Positions 8,980 through 18,417 of a stretch of DNA of 64,000 bases are shown one piece after another. A program made the position numbers and the translations under genes. Each line of letters begins with the position of its first letter. Position 1 is the stretch's first letter. Under the pieces are notes generated by a model. The model was not told the origin of the DNA, did no database searches, and worked only from the letters and a program-made list of their open reading frames with translations. The stretch comes from Spirochaetales bacterium (GTDB lineage Bacteria > Spirochaetota > Spirochaetia > DSM-2461), in assembly GCA_028533045.1 (NCBI GenBank), contig JAQQAP010000005.1, positions 62,001 through 126,000 of the forward strand, read 5' to 3'.

Positions 8980-9752
8980 TTTTCCTGTTTCATTCCCAAA
9001 AGTTCGGATAGCTTGGCGCTCTCTTCAAGAAGAGCTTTAATCAATGACTCTTTTTTTACCCAGTCCATACGGAAAATGGGCTGGGACACACTTAATCCGG
9101 CAATAACCTTACCCGTATGGCTTCGAATGGGCACGGCAATGCAGAAAATCCGCTGCTCATGCTCTTCCCGATCCTCCGCGTATCCCGCATCGCGAATCCA
9201 GGCCATCTCCCGCCTAAAATCTTCCCGGTTGGTAAGGGTTTTTTCCGTATAGGGAGTCCAGTCGTAACCTTCCATTATCTGGTCCAGCCTTTCCTCCGGT
9301 TCCCAGGCGGCCAGAACCTTGCCAATTCCCGTACAGTGAAGAGGGGCCGTACGACCCACGGCAGAGCGCATCTGCAAGGTAAAGCGTGAGTCAATCTTGT
9401 CTATGTAGATAATTTTAGCCTCATCCCTAATGGCCAGATGAACCGTTTCATGGGACAAATCGGAAAGACGTTCAAGAAAAGGGTGGGCCAGTTTCGCCAG
9501 ATCCTGGTACTCAAGAGCCCGGGAGCCCAGTTTAAAAAGCTTCATGGTCAGAAGAAAACCCTCATCCCCGGACAGGGGCTGGACAAATCCCATCTCCTTA
9601 AAGGTCTGAACAAAGCGAAACACCGTCGCCTTGGCAATACCCGTTTCCCGGGCCAGTTCGGAGATACCCATGCGGGGGTTATCGGCAATGCATTCAAGTA
9701 AAGTAAATGTCCTGAGGACAGCCTTAACCTGCCCTTTCTCTTCCGTTTCCAT
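8976..9752 (-). CDS. IclR-family transcriptional regulator
   Basis: This 258-residue protein has a winged helix-turn-helix at residues 20-75 (MGISELARETGIAKATVFRFV) and an IclR effector domain from about 85 to 250, including HLAIRDEAKIIYIDK and the PLHCTGIGKVLAA core. The ligand is unknown. The ATG is preceded by AAGGAG, and TTGACA lies further upstream with a TATACC or TACCAT -10 box. The next gene downstream on this strand is not part of an obvious operon, so the target cannot be inferred from neighbours. Confidence 0.9.
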   Translation of the reverse strand: METEEKGQVKAVLRTFTLLECIADNPRMGISELARETGIAKATVFRFVQTFKEMGFVQPLSGDEGFLLTMKLFKLGSRALEYQDLAKLAHPFLERLSDLSHETVHLAIRDEAKIIYIDKIDSRFTLQMRSAVGRTAPLHCTGIGKVLAAWEPEERLDQIMEGYDWTPYTEKTLTNREDFRREMAWIRDAGYAEDREEHEQRIFCIAVPIRSHTGKVIAGLSVSQPIFRMDWVKKESLIKALLEESAKLSELLGMKQEN

Positions 9753-9805
9753 AGCTCCTTATGGTATAGACTGGAGGGACTTTTGTCAAAGCGGTGGATT
9801 TTTAT

Positions 9806-9907
9806 GGGGGTGCCCCCGGGCTTCGCCCGGCGTCCCGCTTTGCGCGGGTCCCGTCCCGAAGGGATAAATCCCTCGGGACCGCTTCGCGCCGCTACAATCG
9901 GTCACCC
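9806..9907. repeat. GC-rich intergenic hairpin-array repeat, copy 1
   Basis: This is a run of short, very GC-rich inverted repeats in an otherwise A/T-rich gap. It contains GGGGGTGCCCCC, CCGGGCTTCGCCCGG, CCCGC paired with GCGGG, and GGTCCCG paired with CGGGACC. It shares its opening (GGGG-GCCCCCG), its interior (CTCGGG-CCGCT-CGCGCC) and a CACCC end with the element at 14268-14391, so both belong to one dispersed family. It sits between the divergent iclR and queG genes. Confidence 0.6.
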
Positions 9908-9916
9908 ATCCTATGC

Positions 9917-9922
9917 TATAGT
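9917..9922 (+). promoter_or_regulatory. -10 box of queG, leaderless type
   Basis: TATAGT lies seven bases before the queG ATG, and the bases between (GTGAAAT) contain no ribosome-binding site. The -35 box is weak. Confidence 0.45.
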
Positions 9923-9929
9923 GTGAAAT

Positions 9930-10880
9930 ATGTCTGAGGAATTACTCAAGTCGTTTATCCTTAACCGTGCCAGCGAAGAGGCCTTCTCCCGCTGCCGAAT
10001 CCTCTCCCCCCTGCCGCAAGTCCCCCGGAACAGCCACTGTGACGAAGCTTATCCCGATTCGGCCCGTTCCGCCCTCCTGGTTTTTCTTCCCTATGACAGG
10101 AGTGAAGGGGAAGGGATAATCGCCCCCTTTGCCCGGAGTAACTACTATAAAGAGGCGGTAAGCCGGCTCAAAAAACTGTCCACCGCTCTGCGTGCAAAAA
10201 CAAAAGCAAGCAAAGGGGACCTGCGCATCTTCTGTAACTCCCGTTTCCCCGAGAAAGAGATGGCCTGGCACTGTGGCTTGGGCAATATAGGGAAAAACAG
10301 CCTCCTCCTTACCCCCGAATACGGTTCTTTGGGAATTATTGCGGGGATGTTTCTTCCCTTTGACTTACCCGGCGATTCTCCCCTGGAGAAGGAGTACTAC
10401 CGGGGGTGCGGTTCCTGTTCCCTTTGCCGGGACGCCTGCCTTGCCGGGGCGGTGAAAGAGGAAGGGAGCATAAACAAATCCCTCTGTTTTCAGCACCTTT
10501 CCACGGAAAGGCAAGTTCTCTCCCCGGAAGTCACCGCCCGCTGGAATATTCTTTACGGCTGCCAAATCTGTCAGGATGTCTGCCCCCAAAACAGAAAAAT
10601 TATTCCCGGTCCTGCGCTGGAACGGGGCTTTTTGGGGGCCCGCCCGGATTTACGTTTTATTTTGACCTGTAGTGATACAGAGTTAAAAGAGTACAGAAAG
10701 GGAACCGTGTTGGGGCAGGCCTGGATTGATTCTGTGGCGCTCCGACGGAATGCCCTCATTTGCCTGTGGCGAGAGGGGAGTGAAGAGGAACGGCAGGAAT
10801 TGGTTGAAGCTTACCGGAATAGTCCGGAGGAAATCCTGGCCGGTACGGCTCAAATTCTAGAAAGAGTTATACCCATCTAA
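9930..10880 (+). CDS. queG: Epoxyqueuosine reductase
   Basis: This 316-residue cobalamin-dependent enzyme reduces epoxyqueuosine to queuosine in tRNA. The N-terminal half is the B12-binding domain with the family stretch WHCGLGNIGKNSLLL. Two [4Fe-4S] clusters are indicated by CGSCSLCRDAC (C160, C163, C166, C170) and CQICQDVC (C211, C214, C218). The usual CPTGA after the first cluster reads CLAGA here. The length is slightly short because the C-terminal HEAT-like part is brief. Its stop overlaps that of the convergent FAD gene by four bases (CTAA). Confidence 0.9.
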   Translation: MSEELLKSFILNRASEEAFSRCRILSPLPQVPRNSHCDEAYPDSARSALLVFLPYDRSEGEGIIAPFARSNYYKEAVSRLKKLSTALRAKTKASKGDLRIFCNSRFPEKEMAWHCGLGNIGKNSLLLTPEYGSLGIIAGMFLPFDLPGDSPLEKEYYRGCGSCSLCRDACLAGAVKEEGSINKSLCFQHLSTERQVLSPEVTARWNILYGCQICQDVCPQNRKIIPGPALERGFLGARPDLRFILTCSDTELKEYRKGTVLGQAWIDSVALRRNALICLWREGSEEERQELVEAYRNSPEEILAGTAQILERVIPI

Positions 10881-12142
10881 AACATTCCCTCCACAGCCCT
10901 GATCCCACTGGCCCAGGCGGCCGTAATTCCCCGGCTTGTTCCCGCTCCGTCACCAATCATCCAGACATTCTCCTTAACGCGAAAATGGTCGTCGGCGAAT
11001 TGGGGTTTATTGGCGTAGAGTTTGATTTCCGGGTAGTACATTATCGTACTGGGATGGAGAATCCCGGGAATAATCGTATCCAGTTCCTTCATGGACTTCC
11101 AAATGGCCCTAAGAATCTTGGCGGGCATAACCAGGGAAATGTCTCCCGGCGTACAGGCCAGGGTCGGCTTAAAGCTGTACAGGTCTCCCGTAAAGCTATG
11201 GGCCTTGGACCGTCTGCCCAGGCGAAAATCTCCCACCCGCTGCATAATCGGTTTACCTCCCCCCAGAAGGGCTGCCTGCTGTCCCAGCATCTCCGCAAAA
11301 TCCTGCCCGCTTGCCAGGGGCTCGGTGAGTCGCACCGTTTTGAGCATGGCAAAGTTTACCAGTCCATTGGGTTCTTTTTTGGAATAGGCGTGGCCGTTTA
11401 CGCTGTAGTAGGGATTGCCATGGCGGCAGGTGTACTTCTCCCGCACCACGTGGGCACAGCCCGAATTGGTACAGAAGGTACGAACCTTTTCCTGGAAGTG
11501 AAATTTGGGATCGTAGTAATCCCGTACGATGGGGTAGTGCTGTTCTTCCGTCTCCACCCGGATCCCTACGTCTACGATATTGTCGATGAAAGGAATATCC
11601 AGGTTTTTCATGGCCGACTGGAGAAAGCGAAAGCCCTTACGACCGGGAGCGATAATCAGCTTGTCAAAAGTCAGCTCTTCCTCTTCCAGTCGTAGGGAAT
11701 TTTCCGTTACTTCAAGCACTTCCCGCCCCAGTTCAATGGTCACTCCCATTTCCTGAAGTTGAGCGGTCAGTTCCTTAATCAACTCCAGTCCCCCGTCGGT
11801 TCCCAGATGGGCCTGACGAATATCCAAAAGCTCTACATTCAGGGAGGCGCATCGGTTTTGATAAACATCAAGATTCTGCTTGGCTTTTATGGGGGGCTTT
11901 AGCATATTTTCTACTCTGTTCAGGTAGTGGGTCGCCTGCTCCCGTTCCCAATATTCCTGGGGAAATCCCACGGGATAGGTAAAATTCATCTTACAGTCAT
12001 TCCTAAGCCCGCCGGTGGAGAACTTCTCCCGGTCGAGCATGAGAATTTTACTATTTTTGTCCCTTGAAAGAATCTCAAAGGCTGCTCCCAATCCGGCAGG
12101 ACCGGTCCCAATTATCAGATATTCCCAATGTTTATTCATCAT
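10877..12142 (-). CDS. NAD(P)/FAD-dependent dehydrogenase, COG2509 family (short form)
   Basis: This 421-residue flavoprotein opens directly with the dinucleotide fold YLIIGTGPAGLGAAFEIL (GTGPAG near residue 12) and ends with the FAD motif VWMIGDGAGTSRGITAAWASG. The central region has the family's Cys/His-rich stretch around CTNSGCAHVVREKYTC. It lacks the roughly 90-residue N-terminal extension of the paralogue at 5479-7038. The function is unknown. Two adjacent ATG codons open the gene (12142 and 12139). A TTTACA/GAGAAT pair lies close to the start with no clear Shine-Dalgarno. Confidence 0.8.
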   Translation of the reverse strand: MMNKHWEYLIIGTGPAGLGAAFEILSRDKNSKILMLDREKFSTGGLRNDCKMNFTYPVGFPQEYWEREQATHYLNRVENMLKPPIKAKQNLDVYQNRCASLNVELLDIRQAHLGTDGGLELIKELTAQLQEMGVTIELGREVLEVTENSLRLEEEELTFDKLIIAPGRKGFRFLQSAMKNLDIPFIDNIVDVGIRVETEEQHYPIVRDYYDPKFHFQEKVRTFCTNSGCAHVVREKYTCRHGNPYYSVNGHAYSKKEPNGLVNFAMLKTVRLTEPLASGQDFAEMLGQQAALLGGGKPIMQRVGDFRLGRRSKAHSFTGDLYSFKPTLACTPGDISLVMPAKILRAIWKSMKELDTIIPGILHPSTIMYYPEIKLYANKPQFADDHFRVKENVWMIGDGAGTSRGITAAWASGIRAVEGMF

Positions 12143-12189
12143 ATAAATGCATTCTCACACGTTTCACAGCCTTTGTAAATAGGCGCTTA

Positions 12190-12218
12190 TTGCTATCTTC
12201 CCCTTAAGGGATTAGTAT
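12190..12218 (+). promoter_or_regulatory. Promoter of the AraC-family gene, near-leaderless
   Basis: TTGCTA, a 17-base spacer and TAGTAT end nine bases before the ATG at 12228. No ribosome-binding site is visible. Confidence 0.5.
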
Positions 12219-12227
12219 TAAGTCAGG

Positions 12228-13172
12228 ATGGATGGAACGAGACTGGATGAAGCCGCATCCAATGTAAAAACAGTTTTCTATGGTGACCGATTCTCCCATA
12301 TCTCCCGACTTATCTCTTATATTCCGGAAGAAGGGAAAGAGTTGCCTCCGGGGGATGACCCCTTCTCTTTTTTTACCATCTGTTTTTGTGCCGCCGGGTG
12401 GCAAACCTGGTATGTGGACGATCACTACTTTTACCTTTCCCCCGGTCATTTTCTTTATATCAAACCGGGTGAGTTTCTCTCCCTTGCCGATAAATGGGGC
12501 CCCAAAAGCCTTGTATATCTTCTTCAATTTAAACTCCCCAAAGGTCCCGGTGATTTTCTGGGTTTTACCGAAGAGGAGAGGAAGGGGATGTTCTTTCTTC
12601 TCAATGAGTTCAGGTCTCCTCTCATTCGGCCCGAGGAAGGCAAGGAGTATTTAATGGACCGAATATTCAAAGGCAGTCTGGAACTGGCCCGGGGAGGAGG
12701 GGAGGTTCCGGTACTCAGTTATATTCGTGTGCGAAACGAACTGAGAGAGCTTTTTCTTCTTCTGGCGGAAGGGAAGAATGTTCTCACCAATGCCCTCGAT
12801 TGCCTCATAGATTCTCTTTTACCCCTTCTTCCCCCGGGAGGCTATACGCCTTTGGTAAAAAAAGCGATTAAAAACATGAATGGGAATCTTTATGACGGAT
12901 TGACTTTGGTGAGTCTGGCGGAGGATGTGAATATATCCATGAGTCGTTTTAAAGCTCTCTTTAAGGAAGAAACAGGATTAACTCCCCTGGATTACTACAC
13001 ACGCCTCTCCATCCGGAAGAGTTTGGAGCTGCTTCACGACTCTCAGGTCTCTATCAAGTCCATTGCCAGCGGATTGGGATTCTCTTCTCCCCGCTATTTT
13101 ACCTCGGTCTTTAAGAAAACCGTGGGGATGACACCGGAGGAATTTCGGAACTGGAGCGGGCGTTATCTATAA
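12228..13172 (+). CDS. AraC-family transcriptional regulator
   Basis: This 314-residue protein has an N-terminal cupin-like sensing region (about 20-120; note YFYLSPGHFLYIKPGEF) and a C-terminal double helix-turn-helix, about 210-310. The first helix pair is LVSLAEDVNISMSRFKALFK and the second is SIKSIASGLGFSSPRYFTSVF, ending in the family GMTPEEFR. Such proteins usually sense sugars or similar metabolites. deoC starts 64 bases downstream on the same strand, so it may regulate or be co-transcribed with deoxyribose catabolism, by inference. Confidence 0.9.
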   Translation: MDGTRLDEAASNVKTVFYGDRFSHISRLISYIPEEGKELPPGDDPFSFFTICFCAAGWQTWYVDDHYFYLSPGHFLYIKPGEFLSLADKWGPKSLVYLLQFKLPKGPGDFLGFTEEERKGMFFLLNEFRSPLIRPEEGKEYLMDRIFKGSLELARGGGEVPVLSYIRVRNELRELFLLLAEGKNVLTNALDCLIDSLLPLLPPGGYTPLVKKAIKNMNGNLYDGLTLVSLAEDVNISMSRFKALFKEETGLTPLDYYTRLSIRKSLELLHDSQVSIKSIASGLGFSSPRYFTSVFKKTVGMTPEEFRNWSGRYL

Positions 13173-13236
13173 TCTTATTAAGGCATAACTGTTGAACAGC
13201 CCCGGCAATAGGAGTAGAATAATTTTGGAGGATATA

Positions 13237-13926
13237 ATGGAAAAATTACCCGTTAACAGATATTTGGATCATGCCGTACTCAAACCGGAAATGACAAGAG
13301 AAGAGGCCGTTGCCGCCATACAGTTGGGAATCGACTACAAAGTCCGCACCGTCTGTGTCCGCCCCTGCGATATCGCCCTGGCTGCGGACATGTGCAAAGG
13401 AACGGAAACGGAAGTCTCCTGCGTCCTCTCCTTTCCCCACGGAACCGCCCCCAGTCCCATAAAAGCGGAAGAAGCCCGGCTGTATATAGAGCTGGGAACT
13501 AACGAAATAGACATGGTTGCCAACTATGGCTACATCCGTTCCGGCCTTTGGGAAGAAGTGGAAAAGGACATCAAAGCCGTTTCCGACGTGACAGGCCCGG
13601 CCGGCATCCCCCTCAAAGTTATCTTTGAAACCTCCCAGCTTACCACGGAACAGATAGCCAAAACCACGGAAATCTGTATAAAAGCCAAGGCGGACTTTGT
13701 CAAAACCTCCACCGGATTCTACGGCGAAGGGGCCACCATCGAGGGCGTCCAAACCATGCTCGACAGCGCCAAGGGCCGCATCAAAGTCAAACCCTCCGGC
13801 GGCATCCGCACCACCGAACAGGCCCAAAATTACATAGACATGGGCGTCCACCGCCTGGGCAACGGCTCCGGCTCCACGCCCGCCATCTGCGACGGAACCG
13901 AAAACACCACCACCGGCAGCTACTAA
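13237..13926 (+). CDS. deoC: Deoxyribose-phosphate aldolase
   Basis: This 229-residue TIM-barrel aldolase cleaves 2-deoxyribose-5-phosphate to glyceraldehyde-3-phosphate and acetaldehyde. The Schiff-base lysine is in DFVKTSTGF, the catalytic acid region in EIDMVANYG, and the phosphate loop in VKPSGGIRT (usually K-A-S/A-G-G). The C-terminus, around LGNGSGS, differs from the usual GTS motif. The ATG at 13237 is chosen because TTTTGGAGG lies six bases upstream; an in-frame TTG at 13192 has none. Codon use towards the 3' end is strikingly C-rich at third positions. Confidence 0.92.
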   Translation: MEKLPVNRYLDHAVLKPEMTREEAVAAIQLGIDYKVRTVCVRPCDIALAADMCKGTETEVSCVLSFPHGTAPSPIKAEEARLYIELGTNEIDMVANYGYIRSGLWEEVEKDIKAVSDVTGPAGIPLKVIFETSQLTTEQIAKTTEICIKAKADFVKTSTGFYGEGATIEGVQTMLDSAKGRIKVKPSGGIRTTEQAQNYIDMGVHRLGNGSGSTPAICDGTENTTTGSY

Positions 13927-13959
13927 TACCCTCAGCCCCGGCACCCGGCATAGGAAAAT

Positions 13960-14096
13960 TGCGCCAAAGCGTAATAGAAATGAGTAGATCGTTCCATAGG
14001 CTAGGCGGGGCAGGGATCTGAAACCGCAGTGTACATCAGTACATGAGGATTTCAGAACTTTGTCTTAACGACGGATGTGGCACTAGATGCTGTTTA
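13960..14096. repeat. Intergenic structured element with a CTGAAA/TTTCAG cruciform and AACAGC-type end
   Basis: No coding frame is supported here. The core at about 14018-14055 folds as CTGAAACC ... GGATTTCAG enclosing TGTAC-ATCA-GTACA, leaving an asymmetric internal loop. The right edge (GATGCTGTTTAAAAA) resembles ends of short dispersed intergenic elements that I recall from other bacterial genomes, but I cannot name the family. Only one copy is seen in this window. It may be a mobile repeat or a structured RNA. Confidence 0.4.
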
Positions 14097-14102
14097 AAAA
14101 GG

Positions 14103-14151
14103 AGGGCGGCCAAACAAAAGGGGATAGGAGAGAGAACTGTTCGGCCGCCCT
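14103..14151. other. Perfect 9-bp inverted repeat with 31-base loop
   Basis: AGGGCGGCC at 14103-14111 is mirrored by GGCCGCCCT at 14143-14151 in the deoC-metH gap. It could be a distal terminator-like hairpin or part of the neighbouring repeat elements. A direct repeat of GGAGAGAAC occurs inside and just after it. Confidence 0.4.
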
Positions 14152-14267
14152 AAAAGTTAAAAGGAGAGAACAACAATTAAGCTGTTCCGTTTTTCTGTCT
14201 AAAAACAATATAGTCCATTTTTCTTGCGAATTCATTACTAAATCATTACAACTGTGAAATGTTTCGA

Positions 14268-14391
14268 AGGGGCGCCCCCGCCCAAGGCGGGCCGGGTCTT
14301 CCAGGGCTTCGGGCCAAGCCCTACGGCCTCCTCGGGCCGCTCCGCGCCCCTGCGGGGTCCGGCTGCGCCGCCCTTCCACCCCCTGTCGCAT
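14268..14391. repeat. GC-rich intergenic hairpin-array repeat, copy 2
   Basis: This is a dense run of GC-rich hairpins (GGGGCGCCCC, CCGCCCAAGGCGG, AGGGCTTCGGGCCAAGCCCT, GGGCCGCTCCGCGCCC) abruptly bounded by A/T-rich DNA. It shares its opening, interior and closing motifs with the copy at 9806-9907. It lies upstream of the metH promoter. Confidence 0.6.
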
Positions 14392-14404
14392 AGGCCGTAG
14401 TGTC

Positions 14405-14450
14405 TTGATTATCGAGGAATAATATATTATTATATCATCATGTAATGATG
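14405..14450 (+). promoter_or_regulatory. metH promoter with palindrome at the predicted start site
   Basis: TTGATT (14405-14410), a 17-base spacer and TATTAT (14428-14433) form a good promoter. CATCAT-GTA-ATGATG at 14436-14450 is an inverted repeat covering the expected transcription start, where a repressor would block initiation. No cobalamin or SAM riboswitch is evident in the short leader. Confidence 0.5.
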
Positions 14451-14467
14451 TTTTATAGGAGATTACA

Positions 14468-17400
14468 ATGAAAACCACCGAACGGGGTGAACTTTTCCGT
14501 TCCCTCTTGAAGGATAAAATACTTTTTCTCGACGGTGCCATGGGTACCATGATTCAGTCATATAAGCTTAGTGAGGAGGACTTCAAGGGAGACCGTTTTG
14601 CCTCTCATCCCAAACTTCTCAAGGGAAATAACGATATACTCAACCTCACCCGCCCCGATGTGATTCGGGAGATTCATGAATCCTTCCTGGAAGCGGGGGC
14701 TCATATTCTGGAAACCAATACTTTTAACGGGACAAGCTACTCCCAGAGCGAATATGGTACGGAAGAGTATACTTACGAAATAAACAAGGTTGCCGCAGAG
14801 ATCGCGAAGAAGGCCTGCGAAAAGTTCGATACTCCCGATTATCCCCGTTTTGTGGCGGGCAGTCTGGGACCTACGAGCAAGACTCTCTCCATATCTCCTA
14901 AAATAGAGGATCCCGCCTTCCGGGACATAGACTTTGACGGGCTTGTGGAAGCCTATACCGAGGCGGTCCGTGGTCTTGTGGACGGGGGAGCGGACCTCAT
15001 TATTATTGAAACGATTTTTGACACCCTTAACTGTAAGGCCGCCATTTTCGCGGTGAAGCAGTATTTTGCCAAGACCGGGGTGGAACTTCCCCTTATGATC
15101 TCCGGCACCATTACCGACGAGAGCGGACGAACTCTTTCCGGTTCCACCGCAGAGGCCTTCTGGTACTCCGTGGCCCATGCCGATCCTGTTTCGGTTGGGT
15201 TTAACTGTGCACTGGGGGCGGATAAAATGGCTCGTCATGTGGCGGAAATTTCCCCCCTGGCCCACTGTTACACCTCGGCCTATCCCAACGCGGGTCTTCC
15301 CAATGAACTGGGAGAGTACGACGATACCCCCGAATCTATGGCGGAAGTTTTGGCTGCCATGGCGGAAAAGGGCCATTTGAATCTGATTGGGGGCTGCTGC
15401 GGTACGACGCCGGCCCACTTAAAGGTCATTGTGGACAGGATCAAGAATATTCCTCCCCGGAAGGTTCCGGCCAAGCGGGAAGTTTCCTTTTACTCCGGGA
15501 TTGATCCTCTTGTACTGGATAAGGACAGTCTCTTCCTGAATGTAGGGGAGAGAACCAATGTGGCGGGCAGCCGTAAGTTTGCCCGTCTTATCCGGGAGAA
15601 AGAGTACGAAGAGGCTCTGGATATCGCCCGCCGTCAGGTAGAAAACGGTGCAGCTGTCATTGACATAAACCTGGATGACGCCCTTCTCGAATCGGAAGAG
15701 GAGATGGCCTACTTCATTAATCTGGTTGCCTCCGAACCGGAAATCAGCCGGGTGCCGATCATGGTGGACTCCTCCAAGTGGTCCGTGATTGAAACGGGAC
15801 TCAAGAGAATTCAGGGTAAGTCCATCGTCAACTCCATCAGCCTCAAGGAAGGGGAAGAGGCCTTTCTGGAAAAGGCGGCCAAAATCAGGCTCTACGGGGC
15901 GGCTGCGGTAATCATGGCCTTTGATGAGACCGGCCAGGCGGACAGTCTGGAGCGAAAACTGGAGATTTGCCGCCGTTCCTATAATTTGCTCACAGCTTCA
16001 GGCTTCCCGGCGGAAGATATCATTTTTGACGTGAACGTTTTTGCGGTGGCCACGGGAATCGCCGAACACCGGAACTACGGGGTGGACTTCATCGAGGCCG
16101 TAAGAGCCCTTAAAACGCAATACCCCATGACACGCTTCTCCGGGGGAATCAGTAATGTCTCCTTTTCATTCCGGGGGAACAATCCGGTGCGGGAAGCGAT
16201 GCATTCGGTATTTTTATACCATGCCATTCAGGCAGGACTGGACATGGGAATTGTTAACGCCGGGCAGTTGGCCGTTTATGATGATCTGGATCGGGAATTA
16301 CGGGAACTGGTAGAAGACGTTATTCTGAACCGGAACGGCGGGCCCGAAGGGGATGAGGCGGAAGAGAAGCTCCTGGAAGCGGCTCCCCGATTTGCCGGAC
16401 AGGGCACGGCGGCTAAGGATACTCTGGATGATACTTGGCGGCAGGAACCGGTGGTGGACCGAATCAAGCACGCTCTGGTAAAGGGAATTACCACTTTTCT
16501 GGATGACGATATTGATGAATTGTGCGAAACCATGGCGGCTCTTTCCATTATTGAAGGGCCTCTCATGGACGGTATGAACCGGGTGGGCGACCTCTTTGGG
16601 GCGGGAAAAATGTTTCTTCCCCAGGTGGTAAAGAGCGCCCGGGTTATCAAAAAGGCTGTGGCTCGGCTGGAACCGCTCCTGGAAGAGGGAAAATCCGGTT
16701 CTTCCGGCCGGGGTAAGATTACTTTGGCTACCGTAAAAGGGGATGTCCACGATATTGGAAAAAATATTGTAGGCCTTGTTCTTCAGTGTAACGGTTACGA
16801 AGTGGACGATTTGGGCGTGATGGTTCCGGGAGAGGATATTCTGGACCACGCCCAAAAGACAGGAGCCCAGGCGGTTTGCCTCTCCGGTCTGATTACTCCT
16901 TCCCTGGACGAAATGGTCTCCGTAGCGGAGGAGATGGATAAACGGGGCATGGATATTCCCCTTTTTATAGGCGGGGCGACCACCAGTAAGAAGCATACGG
17001 CCATAAAGATTGCTCCTGCCAGGAAAGGCCCGGTCTATCATACGACCGACGCCTCCCTCATTGTTCAGATACTTAACGACTCCCTGAACCCGGAGAAACG
17101 GGACGCATTGCGGGAGAAAACGGAAGCCCTCTATGAGCAACTGCGAAACATTACCAGCGAAACCCGTAAGAAGAAGCCCCGCCTGAGCCTGGAGGAGGCT
17201 CGCCAGCGTAAACCCCGGCTGGACTGGAACGGTTACGAGGCGATCCCCCGGGAGTCCTGGGTGGGATCTATTCCCCTTGAGGACCTTTTACCTCTCATCG
17301 ATTGGAAATTCTTCCTGGTGGCCTGGCAGATGAAGAAAGATGCCCCCCAGGAAGAGAAGGATAAGTTGATTGAGGAAGGAAAGGAGATGCTTAAGGAGCT

Positions 17401-17923
17401 GTCCGGGCGGAGAGACTATCAGGTGCGTGCTGCCTGTGACTGGTATAAGGCTCACTCCGATGGCAACGAAACTATTAGTGCCGCCGGGCAGGACTGGATC
17501 TTTCCCCGTCAGGATAAGGGGGAGGAGTGCAAATGTCTGGCCGATTATGTTTGTCCCGCCCCCGGAGAAGACCTCTTTGGCTTTTTCGCCTCTACCGTGA
17601 AGGGATCGAAGGAAATGATAGAAGACGCCCGGAAGGAGGATGACGATTATAAAGCCTTTATGATTGCCGCCCTTTCCGACCGCTTGGCAGAGGCCGGGGC
17701 CGAATGGCTCCACCGGAACTTTGCCGACAATCAGGGAATCCGGCCCGCCCCCGGTTACCCCAGCTGTCCCGATCACGCCCAGAAAGTGGCTATCCTGGAC
17801 CTCCTTGACGGGGGCGCTCTGGGAATTGAACTGACCGAGAGCTATATGATGCAGCCCGCCGCTTCGGTATGCGGATTCCTTATTCCCCATAGGGAGGCGA
17901 AGTATTTCGTCGTTCTTGATTAG
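14468..17923 (+). CDS. metH: Cobalamin-dependent methionine synthase
   Basis: This 1151-residue, four-module enzyme transfers a methyl group from methyltetrahydrofolate via cobalamin to homocysteine. Residues 1 to about 330 are the homocysteine domain, with zinc ligands in FNCALG (near 245) and [11 protein letters not shown] (near 308-310). The folate-binding barrel follows at about 345-620. The cobalamin module has the axial histidine H761 in DVHDIGKN and the GGATTSKKH loop. The C-terminal reactivation domain carries [12 protein letters not shown] near residue 1091. All modules are intact. AGGAG lies six bases before the ATG. Confidence 0.97.
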   Translation: MKTTERGELFRSLLKDKILFLDGAMGTMIQSYKLSEEDFKGDRFASHPKLLKGNNDILNLTRPDVIREIHESFLEAGAHILETNTFNGTSYSQSEYGTEEYTYEINKVAAEIAKKACEKFDTPDYPRFVAGSLGPTSKTLSISPKIEDPAFRDIDFDGLVEAYTEAVRGLVDGGADLIIIETIFDTLNCKAAIFAVKQYFAKTGVELPLMISGTITDESGRTLSGSTAEAFWYSVAHADPVSVGFNCALGADKMARHVAEISPLAHCYTSAYPNAGLPNELGEYDDTPESMAEVLAAMAEKGHLNLIGGCCGTTPAHLKVIVDRIKNIPPRKVPAKREVSFYSGIDPLVLDKDSLFLNVGERTNVAGSRKFARLIREKEYEEALDIARRQVENGAAVIDINLDDALLESEEEMAYFINLVASEPEISRVPIMVDSSKWSVIETGLKRIQGKSIVNSISLKEGEEAFLEKAAKIRLYGAAAVIMAFDETGQADSLERKLEICRRSYNLLTASGFPAEDIIFDVNVFAVATGIAEHRNYGVDFIEAVRALKTQYPMTRFSGGISNVSFSFRGNNPVREAMHSVFLYHAIQAGLDMGIVNAGQLAVYDDLDRELRELVEDVILNRNGGPEGDEAEEKLLEAAPRFAGQGTAAKDTLDDTWRQEPVVDRIKHALVKGITTFLDDDIDELCETMAALSIIEGPLMDGMNRVGDLFGAGKMFLPQVVKSARVIKKAVARLEPLLEEGKSGSSGRGKITLATVKGDVHDIGKNIVGLVLQCNGYEVDDLGVMVPGEDILDHAQKTGAQAVCLSGLITPSLDEMVSVAEEMDKRGMDIPLFIGGATTSKKHTAIKIAPARKGPVYHTTDASLIVQILNDSLNPEKRDALREKTEALYEQLRNITSETRKKKPRLSLEEARQRKPRLDWNGYEAIPRESWVGSIPLEDLLPLIDWKFFLVAWQMKKDAPQEEKDKLIEEGKEMLKELSGRRDYQVRAACDWYKAHSDGNETISAAGQDWIFPRQDKGEECKCLADYVCPAPGEDLFGFFASTVKGSKEMIEDARKEDDDYKAFMIAALSDRLAEAGAEWLHRNFADNQGIRPAPGYPSCPDHAQKVAILDLLDGGALGIELTESYMMQPAASVCGFLIPHREAKYFVVLD

Positions 17924-17928
17924 GTAAA

Positions 17929-18417
17929 ATGATGGACCGTGGAGATATCAAAACAGCCTTCGACCAATTGAGCGAGGCCGCCATTGACGCCTGCTCCATC
18001 ATCTACCTGCTTAAAACGGGAGTCTTCGAAAGTCTGGCCGCCGTTCTTCCCTTAGTTACCACGGACCATGTGTACGGGGAGACGGGCTGGCCTATCTCGG
18101 AAGGAAAGCCCCGTCTGGCCCTTACTCTTTACCCCGAATCTCCCCAAGCCCGTTCCAACGATCACGGCCTCTTTCTCCTGGCCCGGGAACGGAATATTCC
18201 CCTCATCTCGGAAGACAAGGAAGTCCTTTCCCTGGCAGCCGGGGTGGGGCTTCCCTATTACAATAGCCTGATGATGCTGATTTTCCTCTGTCACAAGGGG
18301 CGCATCACCACAGAGGAGTATCCCGAATACCTGGAAAGGCTTTTGAGTGAAGCCCATTACGGGAAGTCGGTGATTGAGAGGGGAGAGGAGTATTTTAGGA
18401 AAATCCTCATAAACTAA
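17929..18417 (+). CDS. PIN-like domain protein
   Basis: This 162-residue protein starts six bases after the metH stop. Its layout matches a VapC-like PIN domain: an early Asp in AIDACSIIYLLK, an acidic residue in TDHVYGETGW, and later acidic residues in SNDHGLFLLA and LISEDKEVL, followed by a C-terminal helix. PIN proteins are usually Mg-dependent ribonucleases. There is no adjacent antitoxin-like small gene, so a toxin-antitoxin role is not supported. Co-transcription with metH is likely from the spacing. The domain call is by eye and moderately certain. Confidence 0.6.
   Translation: MMDRGDIKTAFDQLSEAAIDACSIIYLLKTGVFESLAAVLPLVTTDHVYGETGWPISEGKPRLALTLYPESPQARSNDHGLFLLARERNIPLISEDKEVLSLAAGVGLPYYNSLMMLIFLCHKGRITTEEYPEYLERLLSEAHYGKSVIERGEEYFRKILIN

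Noticed and set aside
14392-14467. Cobalamin or SAM riboswitch before metH
   Set aside because: The predicted leader is only about 30 bases and lacks the conserved cores of either riboswitch.
14558-15418. 286-codon open frame antisense to metH
   Set aside because: The plus strand encodes an intact MetH domain here with all motifs; the antisense frame has no recognisable domain.
17929-18417. Toxin-antitoxin module
   Set aside because: Only a PIN-like gene is present; no small partner gene lies on either side.
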